NCBI GenBank assembly: GCA_008123405.1
Contig: VSSA01000002.1
Location: forward strand, 310,001 to 374,000
Source: Nocardioides sp. BGMRC 2183
GTDB taxonomy: Bacteria > Actinomycetota > Actinomycetes > Propionibacteriales > Nocardioidaceae
Length of the DNA stretch: 64,000 bases
Direction of reading: 5' to 3'
The notes under the pieces are model-generated. The model saw only the letters and a list, made by a program, of their open reading frames with translations, did no database searches and had not been told where the DNA came from. The position numbers were made by a program, and so were the translations under genes. Below are positions 42,301 to 50,713 of the stretch, piece by piece (positions within the stretch are counted from its first letter, which is position 1; every line of letters begins with the position of its first letter).

Positions 42301-43489
42301 GGCTTGTCTTCGTCGTGCCGCGGCCGGCGGGCGGCACGTGCGCACCGCCGCCGATGTAGCGGGAGACCTCGTCGGCGGCCCGGGTCAGGACGTCGGCGAC
42401 GGCGGCGATCTCGCTGCCGTCTAGGTGCTGGCTGAAGCCGCGCACCATCAGTCCGAGCGCGACCGTGCCGTCGGGGCCGAAGACCGGAGCGGTCAGGTTG
42501 CGGACGTCGTACGTCGCCCCCGGCTCGAGGTCGAGATCGAACTGGCTGCTGCTCAGCCCGGCCATCGCGGTGGTGATCGGCGCCGCCTCGTCGTGAGCGA
42601 AGAGGCGGCTGACCGATCGCTCGAGCTGGTCGTAGTGCACATCGCCGATCGCGACCGACCAGCCCCGTCGCCGGACCCGCTCGAGCGTGGCGATGCCGTC
42701 CCGGCGTGCGGCGTCCTCGCTGGGCAGCCAGTCCACGGCAGCCCCCTCGTCCCAGGCGGTGAAGACGGAGCCGACCGGGAAGGCGAACGGTGTGCGGTAG
42801 CCGACTCCGGTGGGGACGTAGTCGCCGGTCGGGCTGTCGGCGACGGCGAGACTGACCGTGTTGCCGGTGACGTTGCCGACCGCGATCACCTCCATGGACA
42901 GGTCCTTCGCGAGCCGCTCCATGGCCTGCCGAGCGAGGCCTGCCAGCCGGATCGGCTCGATCAGGTCGCGCTCCGGGGCGGCGACCAGGGAGGGGGCGGT
43001 GAACGCGCCGTACCCACCTCGGAAGAAGACGAGCGGCGACGCCGAGCGCAACTCGGCGAGCTGGTCGACGCGGCCGATCACGATCAGGTGGTCGCCGGCC
43101 TCGTGTTCCTGGACGGTGGTGCAGTCGATCCAGGCGAGTGCGCCCGCGATGATCGGGGCGCCGGACGGCGCCGGATGCCAGTCGATCCCGGCGAATTTCT
43201 CACCGGTCTTGCTGGCCATCGCCCGGCAGACATCCTCTTGGTCCGCCGCCAGGATGCTGACGCAGAATCGACCGGTGCGTGCGATGGTCGGATAGGTGCT
43301 GGAGGTGCGGGCGGGCATGAACTCCACCAGTGGCGGGTCCAGCGAGACCGATCCGAAGGACCCGACCGCCATCCCGACGGGTGCGCCGTGCTCATCGAGT
43401 GCCGTCACGATCGCGACGCCGGTCGGGAAGCGACCGAGCACGTCGCGGAAGTATCGGGAGTCGTGGGCCGTCAGAGTGGTGCTGGTCAT
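42293..43489 (-). CDS. Flavin reductase fused to IclR-type effector domain
   Basis: A 398-residue two-domain protein. Residues 1-165 are a short-chain flavin reductase (YFRDVLGRFPTGVAIVTA, MAVGSFGSVSLDPPLVEF, GRFCVSILAADQ). From about residue 180 (LIEPIRLAGLARQAMERLA) to about 380 it resembles the ligand-binding half of IclR regulators (GVGYRTPFAFPVGSVFTAWD), but no helix-turn-helix is present. The second domain may sense the substrate and tune flavin supply (inference). ATG 43489 follows GAGGTGACCG; two TCTAAC-type palindromes lie upstream. Confidence 0.85.
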   Translation of the reverse strand: MTSTTLTAHDSRYFRDVLGRFPTGVAIVTALDEHGAPVGMAVGSFGSVSLDPPLVEFMPARTSSTYPTIARTGRFCVSILAADQEDVCRAMASKTGEKFAGIDWHPAPSGAPIIAGALAWIDCTTVQEHEAGDHLIVIGRVDQLAELRSASPLVFFRGGYGAFTAPSLVAAPERDLIEPIRLAGLARQAMERLAKDLSMEVIAVGNVTGNTVSLAVADSPTGDYVPTGVGYRTPFAFPVGSVFTAWDEGAAVDWLPSEDAARRDGIATLERVRRRGWSVAIGDVHYDQLERSVSRLFAHDEAAPITTAMAGLSSSQFDLDLEPGATYDVRNLTAPVFGPDGTVALGLMVRGFSQHLDGSEIAAVADVLTRAADEVSRYIGGGAHVPPAGRGTTKTSHD

Positions 43490-43532
43490 CGGTCACCTCG
43501 CGGGGCGGAGGGGCAGGGGGGCAGGTAGCGTT

Positions 43533-43551
43533 AATCTAACAGAGTTAGATT
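43533..43551. promoter_or_regulatory. Operator palindrome AATCTAAC-N3-GTTAGATT
   Basis: A perfect 19-bp inverted repeat (8-bp arms, centre AGA), 44 bp upstream of the flavin reductase gene in the divergent promoter region. Confidence 0.8.
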
Positions 43552-43620
43552 CTTCTGCCCACCGCTCTTTCGGGACTGCTGTTGCAGCCGACCGGCGCCG
43601 CTGCGTTCTTGCCCGATTAA

Positions 43621-43635
43621 TCTAACGTCGTTAGA
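43621..43635. promoter_or_regulatory. Operator palindrome TCTAAC-N3-GTTAGA
   Basis: A perfect 15-bp inverted repeat with centre GTC, 61 bp upstream of the nitronate monooxygenase start. It is the second operator of the divergent region. Confidence 0.8.
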
Positions 43636-43696
43636 GTTGCGCGCATCCGCCCGACCAGCCGGCTCTGGGCGCGACCCGTAGAGGAAGGTATCCGAC

Positions 43697-44740
43697 GTGG
43701 AAGCGACGTGGCAGCAGCTCAGTGCCCGCCTGGGGACCAGGTACCCGATCATGCAGGACGGCATGGGCCCGTCTCCGACGACGTCGCTCGCAGCCGCGGT
43801 CTCTGCCGCGGGCGGGCTCGGCTCCGTGTCGACGCCCGGCCTGCTCACGCCGGAGGCTGAGCTGCGCAAGAAGCTCCGCGACCGGATGGAGCAGGTCGCG
43901 GTCCAGGGCGCCGGCTCCTTCGCGGTCAACGTTCCGGTGGGCACGCTGGAGTCGGGCGAGCTGCTCCCTGCCTCGGAGGCGTGCATCGACGAGGCGATCC
44001 GGGTCAAGCACGCCGGTGGTCCAACCAGCGAGCACTTCAAGGCCATCACCACCAGCGCGGGCTTCCCCGGCGCGTTCACCGAACGGATCCGCGAGGCGGG
44101 GCTGCTGCACATCCACAAGGCCGGCTCCGTGCGGCACGCAGTGAAGGCCGCAGAGGCCGGTGTCGACGTCGTGATCGCGTCCGGCTACGAGATGGGTGGG
44201 CACACGCACCTCAACCCGGTGTCGACCATGGTGCTGGCCTCGCAGGCGATCAAGGAGCTCGACATCCCGGTCATCGTCTCCGGCGGCATCCACGACGGAC
44301 ACGGCTTGGCCGCAATGCTGGCGATGGGCGCGGCGGGCGTTGCGATGGGCACCCGCTTCATCGCCACGGAGGAGCACGAGTGGCACCAGAACTACAAGCA
44401 GTTCATCGTCGACTCCGGCGAATGGCAGGACATGACCTACCCCGGGTACTACGCGCCGAGCCGCGGTCTGAAGAACAAGGCCCTGCTCGAGGACCTGCCG
44501 GCCAAGAAGGCCTCCGGCATCTCCGTCGACGAGCTCAATCAGTGGAAGGAGGACCGCGGCTACGACGCCCAGATGGACGGTGACACCGTCAACGGCATCG
44601 TCGTCGCCGGTCAGGTCGCTGCCGCCATCCACGACATCGTCCCGGTCGCGGTCCTGCTCGAGCGGATGATGGACGAGGCGATCGGTCTGCTCGACGCCAC
44701 CGCCGCCTCGCTGCCCGCGCTGAAGGCCACCCGGGCCTGA
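43697..44740 (+). CDS. Nitronate monooxygenase family protein (2-nitropropane dioxygenase-like)
   Basis: A 347-residue FMN TIM-barrel enzyme. GTRYPIMQDGMGPSPT is the N-terminal FMN motif, SGYEMGGHTHLNPVS resembles the GxExGGHxG motif holding the flavin, and VIVSGGIHDGHGLAAMLAMG with GVAMGTRFIATEEH is the phosphate-binding end. GTG 43697 follows GAGGAAGGTATCC. Family members oxidise nitronates or act as enoyl reductases. It is divergent from the flavin reductase gene and shares its two operators, so both likely respond to the same regulator. Confidence 0.9.
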   Translation: MEATWQQLSARLGTRYPIMQDGMGPSPTTSLAAAVSAAGGLGSVSTPGLLTPEAELRKKLRDRMEQVAVQGAGSFAVNVPVGTLESGELLPASEACIDEAIRVKHAGGPTSEHFKAITTSAGFPGAFTERIREAGLLHIHKAGSVRHAVKAAEAGVDVVIASGYEMGGHTHLNPVSTMVLASQAIKELDIPVIVSGGIHDGHGLAAMLAMGAAGVAMGTRFIATEEHEWHQNYKQFIVDSGEWQDMTYPGYYAPSRGLKNKALLEDLPAKKASGISVDELNQWKEDRGYDAQMDGDTVNGIVVAGQVAAAIHDIVPVAVLLERMMDEAIGLLDATAASLPALKATRA

Positions 44741-44761
44741 GGGGCGACCACCCCGGACTCT

Positions 44762-44795
44762 CATCGGGCCGACGGCACTCGCCGTCGGCCCGATG
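44762..44795. terminator. Bidirectional terminator hairpin
   Basis: Perfect 15-bp arms CATCGGGCCGACGGC and GCCGTCGGCCCGATG with a 4-nt loop, between the convergent nitronate monooxygenase and P450 genes. Confidence 0.9.
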
Positions 44796-44827
44796 GGCAT
44801 CTCCGGAGAAGGGGCCGGGAGATGTGC

Positions 44828-46108
44828 TCAGGCCGACCGCGGCACCGGGAGGGCGTCGTCGAGCCCGGCGACCCTGCGTGGACCGGGGGTGAAGGTCACC
44901 GGCACCCGCGTCCAACCGTTCACCAGCGGGATCGTCGGGCGATGCTCGAGCGCCGCCCGATCGACGGCGAGATCCGGCATCCGCTCGAGCAGGGCACGGG
45001 TGACCGTGACCAGCTCCGCCTTCGCCAGGTACGCACCGACGCAACGATGGATCCCGTATCCGAAGGAGAGGTGCTGGTGGCTGTTCGGGCGATTCGGGTC
45101 GACGCGGTCGGCGTCGGGAAAGACACCTTCGTCCCGGTTGCCTGAGCCGATGCCGAGGAAGACCCGGTCACCGGGGACAAGGGAGGCGCCGGCCACCTCC
45201 GCCGGCGCGACCACGGTGCGGGCCGCTCCGGTTCCGGGAGTGTGGAGACGCAGGAGCTCGTCGATGACGGTGCCGATCACCTCCGGGTCGTCGATCAGGC
45301 GCTGCCGCAGCTGCGGGTCGGCGTCGAGATGGACCACCGTGTTGCTGATCTGGGCGGTGGTCGTGTCGACCCCGCCGGTGAGCAGCATGAACACGAGCTC
45401 GGCGACCAGATCGTCGTTGATCGGTGCGCCGTCGACCTCGGCGTCGAGGAGCGCCGTGCAGACACCCGGAGGACCCGAGTCCGCAGCCCGCCACGCACCG
45501 ACGAGCTCCCGCATCTCCCGCATCACCGCGATGATCGCCCGGGCCGACCCTTTCTGATGGCTCGCGCCCTGGTGGAGCGCGTGGGCGTAGTGCTCCCATC
45601 GGTCCATCGGCAGGCCGAGCAGATCCACGATCACCAGCGGCGGTAGCATCGCGCCCAGGTCGGCGACCACGTCCATCCGTCCTGAGGTGATCACCCGGTC
45701 CAGCACCCAGTCGACGATCGTGTCCAGGCGTGGTTGGTACTCGCGCACGGTCCGAGCGGAGAAGTGGGGCGCGATCAGCCGGCGATAGACCAGCGACTGC
45801 GGCGGATCCATCTCCATCATCCCGAGCCGGGAAGCCGTCACCGGCACCGTCGCTCCACCGACGACCACCCCGTCGAACTCGAGCTCTCGGCCCGAGGCGA
45901 AGTGTTGCGGCTCCTGCAGGACCCGGCGGATGTCCTCATAGGCCGCGACCGCGTGGAAGCCGCCGTGGCGCGGAGAGTGGACGACCGGGCAGCCGCCCTC
46001 GCGCATGTCGCGGTAGATCTCCGGCCACCGCGCGGCGAAGTCGGGTGCGTGATGGTCGAACGGCTCGTCCTCGGGCGGTGCGATCGGGTCGGCAGATCGG
46101 TCGATCAC
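44828..46108 (-). CDS. Cytochrome P450
   Basis: A 426-residue P450 with heme loop FGYGIHRCVG (Cys 356), ExxR in DELLRLHTP and I-helix LTGGVDTTTAQ with the usual Asp-Thr pair. GTG 46108 was chosen because AAAGGAGAACCCG precedes it; the frame is open for 99 codons upstream without homology. It ends with a Pro/Arg-rich tail. It is the second gene of a two-P450 operon (71 bp after the first). Substrate unknown. Confidence 0.92.
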   Translation of the reverse strand: MIDRSADPIAPPEDEPFDHHAPDFAARWPEIYRDMREGGCPVVHSPRHGGFHAVAAYEDIRRVLQEPQHFASGRELEFDGVVVGGATVPVTASRLGMMEMDPPQSLVYRRLIAPHFSARTVREYQPRLDTIVDWVLDRVITSGRMDVVADLGAMLPPLVIVDLLGLPMDRWEHYAHALHQGASHQKGSARAIIAVMREMRELVGAWRAADSGPPGVCTALLDAEVDGAPINDDLVAELVFMLLTGGVDTTTAQISNTVVHLDADPQLRQRLIDDPEVIGTVIDELLRLHTPGTGAARTVVAPAEVAGASLVPGDRVFLGIGSGNRDEGVFPDADRVDPNRPNSHQHLSFGYGIHRCVGAYLAKAELVTVTRALLERMPDLAVDRAALEHRPTIPLVNGWTRVPVTFTPGPRRVAGLDDALPVPRSA

Positions 46109-46179
46109 CGGGTTCTCCTTTGCGAGGTACGGCACGTGGGCGGGCCGTGGGCGGTCGGTGGTTCTCTCAGAACGCGTTC

Positions 46180-47427
46180 TCAGCCCGCAGGTCGCACACG
46201 CGGCGCCGTGAGGTGGGGTAGGTCGCCCTGGTCGGCGCCCTCGCGGGCGCCGGGGGTGAACGTCATCCGCATAGAGAAGTAGCCGTTGGTGAGCGGGATC
46301 CGCTCGTAGGCGTGAAGGTCGGTGATCTGGTACGCCGGGGTCCGGCGCAGCACCTCGGCCAGGAACATCTCGGCGTTCGCCGAGGCCAGCAGGGCGCCGG
46401 GACAACGATGCACGCCACCACCGAACGCGAGGTGCGGGTTGGGCGAGCGGGTGATGTCGGGGATCTCCGGCGCCGCGAAGACGGTGCTGTCGAAGTTGCC
46501 GGAGGCGTACGAGAGCAGAACACGGTCACCCGGCACGAACGTGTGGCCGCCGACCTCGACCTCTTGGACCACGGTGCGGGCTAGTCCGGGCGACGGGGCG
46601 TGGAAGCGCATCATCTCGTCAACGGCGCTCGGCAGGAGCGCCGCGTCCGCCGCGATCCGTGCGCGGTCGACCGGCCGCTCATGCAGGTGCCGGAGCATGT
46701 GCGCGATGGTGGCGATCGTCGTACCCTCGCCGCCGAGCAGCAACATGTTGACCAGCTCCGTGGCCCAGTCCACGCTCAATGCCTCGCCGTCGACCACGGC
46801 GTTGTTGAGGCCGGCGATCAGGCCGTCGAGGGGCTCGATCCGCTGGCGCTCGACCTCTCGCCGAAGGTCCTCACGCATCCACGCCGCGCCTTCGCCGCGG
46901 TCCTCGGTCTGGCGGACCATCCGTTCAGCGACGTCGGCATAGGCAGCCCAGCGATCCAGCGGGACGCCGATGAGATCGAGGATCGCGATCGCCTGGAACG
47001 GACCGGCGAGGTCGGCGACGATGTCGCACTCGCCCTTCTCGATCACGCGGTCGATGGCCCAGGTGGCGATCTGCCCGATCCGCTCCCGGCCCCGGTCGAT
47101 CGCCTGGCGGGTGAACCACGGGGTCAGCAGTCGGCGGTACTTCAGATGCTCGGGAGGGTCCATCTCCAGGATTCCGACGCGCACCGGCTGGTGGGGGATG
47201 GCGACGCCGAGGCCCTTGTCCGTGCCGTCCTCGTGCCAGGACCGCTCCGAGGAGAACGCCTGGTGGTTGCGCAGCGCGGCGATGATGTCGGCATGCCGGG
47301 TCAGCACGTAGTAGCCGCCGTGGGCCATCGACCTGATCACCGGCTGGTGCTCGCGTGCCTCCGCGTAGATCTCGCGCCAGTGGGCCGCGTGCGCCTCGGT
47401 CGTGTGGTCGAACGTCTCCACCGTCAT
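46180..47427 (-). CDS. Cytochrome P450 with unusual I-helix
   Basis: A 415-residue P450 with heme loop FGGGVHRCPG (Cys 342) and ExxR in DEMMRFHAP. The I-helix reads LLGGEGTTIATI: Gly replaces the usual Asp/Glu next to the Thr. The N-terminal region (WREIYAEAREHQPVIRSMAHGGYYVL) resembles its neighbour at 44828, so they are probably old tandem duplicates. ATG 47427 follows AGGTGACGCG. It is divergent from an SDR gene across a 109-bp AT-rich promoter region. Confidence 0.92.
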   Translation of the reverse strand: MTVETFDHTTEAHAAHWREIYAEAREHQPVIRSMAHGGYYVLTRHADIIAALRNHQAFSSERSWHEDGTDKGLGVAIPHQPVRVGILEMDPPEHLKYRRLLTPWFTRQAIDRGRERIGQIATWAIDRVIEKGECDIVADLAGPFQAIAILDLIGVPLDRWAAYADVAERMVRQTEDRGEGAAWMREDLRREVERQRIEPLDGLIAGLNNAVVDGEALSVDWATELVNMLLLGGEGTTIATIAHMLRHLHERPVDRARIAADAALLPSAVDEMMRFHAPSPGLARTVVQEVEVGGHTFVPGDRVLLSYASGNFDSTVFAAPEIPDITRSPNPHLAFGGGVHRCPGALLASANAEMFLAEVLRRTPAYQITDLHAYERIPLTNGYFSMRMTFTPGAREGADQGDLPHLTAPRVRPAG

Positions 47428-47536
47428 CGCGTCACCTGCGTCTCTCAAGGCTGGCAAACCAATCAACATTTGTTTTAGGATGTTAGGCAGGCCACAGGAT
47501 CCGTGTCAACGAACCAGGTCCGGAACGGAGACGATC

Positions 47537-48325
47537 GTGGAATCGCTGCAGGGACGGGTCGCCGTCATCACCGGGGCATCGCGAGGCATCGGACTCGGCA
47601 TCGCGCGCCGGCTGCACGAGCGTGGCGCGCGCGTCGTGCTCTGTGCGCGGTCGGCCGAGGGCGTCGCCGCTGCCGTGCACGAGCTCGACCCCACCGGGGA
47701 GACCGCCGTCGGCGCGGCCGTCCATGTATCCGACGACGACGCGGCACGCGACCTTCTGGCTCAGGCGCGGGAACGCTGGGGTGGCCTGGACCTCTTGGTG
47801 AACAACGCCGCCGCCAACCCGCACTTCGGCACGACCGTGAGCGTCGACAGGGGGCGCTGGCAGAAGATCATCGACGTCAACCTCTGGGCGCCGTTGCGGT
47901 GGACCCAGCTCGCGGTCGAGGCCGGACTCGGCGCGGAGCGCGCCGGTTCGGTGCTGATGATCTCCTCCAACCTCGGGCAGACACCCGGAAGCCCGTCGGG
48001 CGTCTACGGGATGAGCAAGGCCGCACTCGACTACCTGACCGCGCAGATGGCTGTCGAGCTCGGACCCCGGATCCGCGTCAACGGGATCGCCCCCGGCGTC
48101 GTCGAGACCGCCTTTGCCGCGCCGCTGGTGGCGCACGGCGCCAAGGTGTACGGCGACTGGCCGGTGCCGCGCTTCGGCCAACCCGAGGACATCGCCACCG
48201 CAGCGGAGTTCCTCCTCGGCGACACGGGCTCGTGGATCACCGGCCAGGTGCTGACCGTCGACGGCGGTGCGCTGCTGGGCGGCGACGAGTTCTCCTCGCT
48301 CGAGAGCAGGGAGCTCCCGGCATGA
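47537..48325 (+). CDS. SDR-family oxidoreductase
   Basis: A 262-residue short-chain dehydrogenase. The cofactor loop is VAVITGASRGIGLGIA (about 8-23), NNAAANPHFG follows beta-4, the catalytic Ser is in MISSNLGQTPG, and Tyr/Lys are in YGMSKAALDY. The GTG start at 47537 follows CGGAACGGAG. It resembles 3-hydroxyacyl-CoA or 3-oxoacyl reductases. The start of the enoyl-CoA hydratase overlaps its stop (ATGA), so it likely acts in the same beta-oxidation step series. Confidence 0.9.
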   Translation: MESLQGRVAVITGASRGIGLGIARRLHERGARVVLCARSAEGVAAAVHELDPTGETAVGAAVHVSDDDAARDLLAQARERWGGLDLLVNNAAANPHFGTTVSVDRGRWQKIIDVNLWAPLRWTQLAVEAGLGAERAGSVLMISSNLGQTPGSPSGVYGMSKAALDYLTAQMAVELGPRIRVNGIAPGVVETAFAAPLVAHGAKVYGDWPVPRFGQPEDIATAAEFLLGDTGSWITGQVLTVDGGALLGGDEFSSLESRELPA

Positions 48326-49143
48326 GCCTGCCTGCGACGCGTGCGTCGGTCTCCGTCCACGACCTGGGCGAGGGCATCGTCGAGGTCCGCCTCGACGAGC
48401 CCGAGCGGTTCAACACCCTGGAAGCCGTGCTGGTGCAGGACCTGCACGACGTCCTGGGCGAGCTCGCTCCCCGCGCCGACTTGCGGGTGGTGGTGCTCAC
48501 CGGTGCCGGCAAGCACTTCTGCGCCGGCGCGGACCTGCACGGCCACGGCACCCCGCCCGGTGGCGACGGGTCGCGCGCCGTCCCGGATTGGATGTCGGTC
48601 CAGGAGCACATCGCGACGCTGGTCACGCGGATGCGGTCCCTGCGGATGCCGGTGATCGCGGCCGTCCAAGGTGCCGCCGCGGGGGGCGGCTTCGCACTGG
48701 CGCTCGCTAGCGACATCCGGATCTGCAGTGATGACGCCCGGTTCAACGCGGCCTTCGTCAAGATCGGGCTCTCGGCCTGTGACGTGGGCGTCAGCTGGGC
48801 GCTGCCGAGACTAATCGGGGCGAGCCGTGCCTTCGAGATCATGCTCACCGGCCGGTTCGTGGAGGCTGCCGAGGCTGATCGGATCGGGCTCGTCTCCCGG
48901 GTCGCTCCGCGGGATCAGCTGATGGACGCGGCACTCGAGACGGCAAGAGCGATCGCGACTCACACGCCGTTCGGAGTCCGGATGACCAAGCAGGTCATGT
49001 GGTCCGAGCTGGAGATCGCCAGCCAGGCGGCCGGCCTGGATCTGGAGAACCGCACTCAGGTGGCCGCGGCCTACACCGAGGATCACCGGGAGTCGGTCGC
49101 GGCCTTCCTGGAGAAGCGGCCGGGAGCGTACCGGAACCGCTGA
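48322..49143 (+). CDS. Enoyl-CoA hydratase/isomerase family protein
   Basis: A 273-residue crotonase-fold enzyme. The two oxyanion-hole segments are TGAGKHFCAGADL (about 65-77) and AAVQGAAAGGGFALALASD (about 112-130). FVKIGLSACDVGVSW continues the active site; the first catalytic Glu of classical hydratases is not obvious there, so isomerase or other crotonase chemistry is possible. It is coupled to the SDR by an ATGA overlap. Its stop codon abuts that of the convergent LLM gene (TGATCA). Confidence 0.9.
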   Translation: MSLPATRASVSVHDLGEGIVEVRLDEPERFNTLEAVLVQDLHDVLGELAPRADLRVVVLTGAGKHFCAGADLHGHGTPPGGDGSRAVPDWMSVQEHIATLVTRMRSLRMPVIAAVQGAAAGGGFALALASDIRICSDDARFNAAFVKIGLSACDVGVSWALPRLIGASRAFEIMLTGRFVEAAEADRIGLVSRVAPRDQLMDAALETARAIATHTPFGVRMTKQVMWSELEIASQAAGLDLENRTQVAAAYTEDHRESVAAFLEKRPGAYRNR

Positions 49144-50031
49144 TCAGGAGAGGTTGAGCGCCTGGGCGAGGCGGCGCCACGCGGAGACCGGGATCGCACC
49201 TTCCCCGGCGCCCAGCACCTGGAGGCAGACGTGGTCGGCGCCGGCGTCGTGGTGCGCTCGCACCCGCGACGCGATCTGCTCGTCGGTGCCCCAGGCGACC
49301 ACTGCGTCGACGAGTCGGTCGCTGCCGCCGTCGGCGACGTCGTCGCCGGTGAAGCCGGCACGCAGCCAGCTGTTCACGTAGTTCGGCAGCTCCAGGTACG
49401 GCGCCAACGCCTCCCGCGCGAGAGCCCGCGCTCGGGTCGGGTCGGCCTCCAGCACCACGCCCTGCTCCGGCAGGACGCGGGCATCGGGACCGATCTTCTC
49501 GCGGAGCCCGGCCGTCTGGTCGGGAGTCACCAGATACGGGTGGGTGCCGAGTGTGCGCTCCGCGGCCAACCGCAGCATCTTGGGGCCGAGCGCACCGATC
49601 AACCGGGCGGTGCTGGGTGGTGCCGTGTCGTCGTTGTCCAGGGTGTCGAGGTAGTCGCGCATCCGCTGCAGCGGGTGGGCGTAATGGCCGAGTCCGGCGC
49701 GCTCCACCGCTGGACCGTGGCTCACGCCCAACCCCAACACGAAGCGACCGGGGTGACGTTCCTCCAGGCTGGCCCATCCCGCGGCGGACTCGGACGGGGT
49801 CGTCGCCCAGATGCTGACGATTCCGGTCGCGACGGTGAGCGTGCGGGTCGCGCTGAGCAGCACTGCGGCCGGGGCGAAGGCGTTCCGCAGACCGCCGGGA
49901 TACCAGAGGGCGCTGAAGCCGAGCTGCTCCACGTGCGCGGCCGCCTCGGCCACCGGGGCCGGCTCTATCCGGAACTGTCCGGCCCACAGACCGACGGACC
50001 GCTCACCGGCCCGGAACGCCGCAGCGGTCAC
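49144..50031 (-). CDS. LLM-class oxidoreductase (F420-dependent type)
   Basis: A 295-residue luciferase-like protein from GTG 50031. EAAAHVEQLGFSALWYPGGL is the N-terminal barrel motif, of which EQLGFSALWYPG is characteristic. TVATGIVSIWATTPSESAAG and GRFVLGLGVSHGPAVE form the cofactor site. The frame is open further upstream, but that part overlaps the neighbouring gene and lacks homology. It is the last gene of an MFS-reductase-LLM unit on the minus strand. Confidence 0.83.
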   Translation of the reverse strand: MTAAAFRAGERSVGLWAGQFRIEPAPVAEAAAHVEQLGFSALWYPGGLRNAFAPAAVLLSATRTLTVATGIVSIWATTPSESAAGWASLEERHPGRFVLGLGVSHGPAVERAGLGHYAHPLQRMRDYLDTLDNDDTAPPSTARLIGALGPKMLRLAAERTLGTHPYLVTPDQTAGLREKIGPDARVLPEQGVVLEADPTRARALAREALAPYLELPNYVNSWLRAGFTGDDVADGGSDRLVDAVVAWGTDEQIASRVRAHHDAGADHVCLQVLGAGEGAIPVSAWRRLAQALNLS

Positions 50032-50050
50032 GGAGAACCCGCTGGGGTGT

Positions 50051-50650
50051 TCACGCGACCGGCTCGAATGTCGCGTGGGCGTGGTTCCGGGTGGCGAACC
50101 CCGCGACCTGGGTGCCGACCATCGCGAACTGGGCCAGGACGTCGGGGTCCGCGCACCGACCGTCGTGGAAGGTGGCGCTGCGCGCCACGACCGCGGCACC
50201 GTACGGCGTCGGGAAGCCGCGCAGAGCATGCGCGACCGTACGGAGCTGGTCGAGCACCGCGACCGCCGCCTGGTTGCCGTAGGCGACCGCGATGCAGCCG
50301 ACCGGGACGCCGTCCAGGTAGGCCCGCGCGTCGCCGGACAGGTCCTCGGCGTAGTCCAGCGCGTTCTTGACCAACCCCGAGATCGCCCCGTGGTAGCCGG
50401 GGCTGGCGACGATCACGCCATCTGCCGCGCGCAGTGTCTCGACTAGGCGGAGGGCCTCGCGGGTGCGCGGGCCGTGCGGTTCGTAGAACGGCAGTGCGAT
50501 GTCGTGGGCCGTGAGGCAGAGCGTGCGTGCTCCGGCGGCCTCGGCCGCGGTCAGGGCGGCGCGCAGTCCGGTCTCCGAGCTCGATGCGGGACGCGTGGTG
50601 CCGCCGATGCCGACGACCAGAGGGCGTGGGTCCTGGGCAGCTGATGACAT
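50051..50650 (-). CDS. NAD(P)H-dependent FMN reductase
   Basis: A 199-residue flavodoxin-fold reductase. VVGIGGTTRPASSSE holds the FMN phosphate loop and IVASPGYHGAISGLVKNALD is the family signature (about 89-108). It could supply reduced FMN to a monooxygenase. It lies 19 bp upstream of the LLM gene on the same strand and 63 bp downstream of the MFS gene. Confidence 0.9.
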   Translation of the reverse strand: MSSAAQDPRPLVVGIGGTTRPASSSETGLRAALTAAEAAGARTLCLTAHDIALPFYEPHGPRTREALRLVETLRAADGVIVASPGYHGAISGLVKNALDYAEDLSGDARAYLDGVPVGCIAVAYGNQAAVAVLDQLRTVAHALRGFPTPYGAAVVARSATFHDGRCADPDVLAQFAMVGTQVAGFATRNHAHATFEPVA

Positions 50651-50713
50651 GCGCGATAACTTAACAATGATTGATTCGGAACGTAAATAGCAGCGACGTG
50701 ATGTCGCCGGCCG

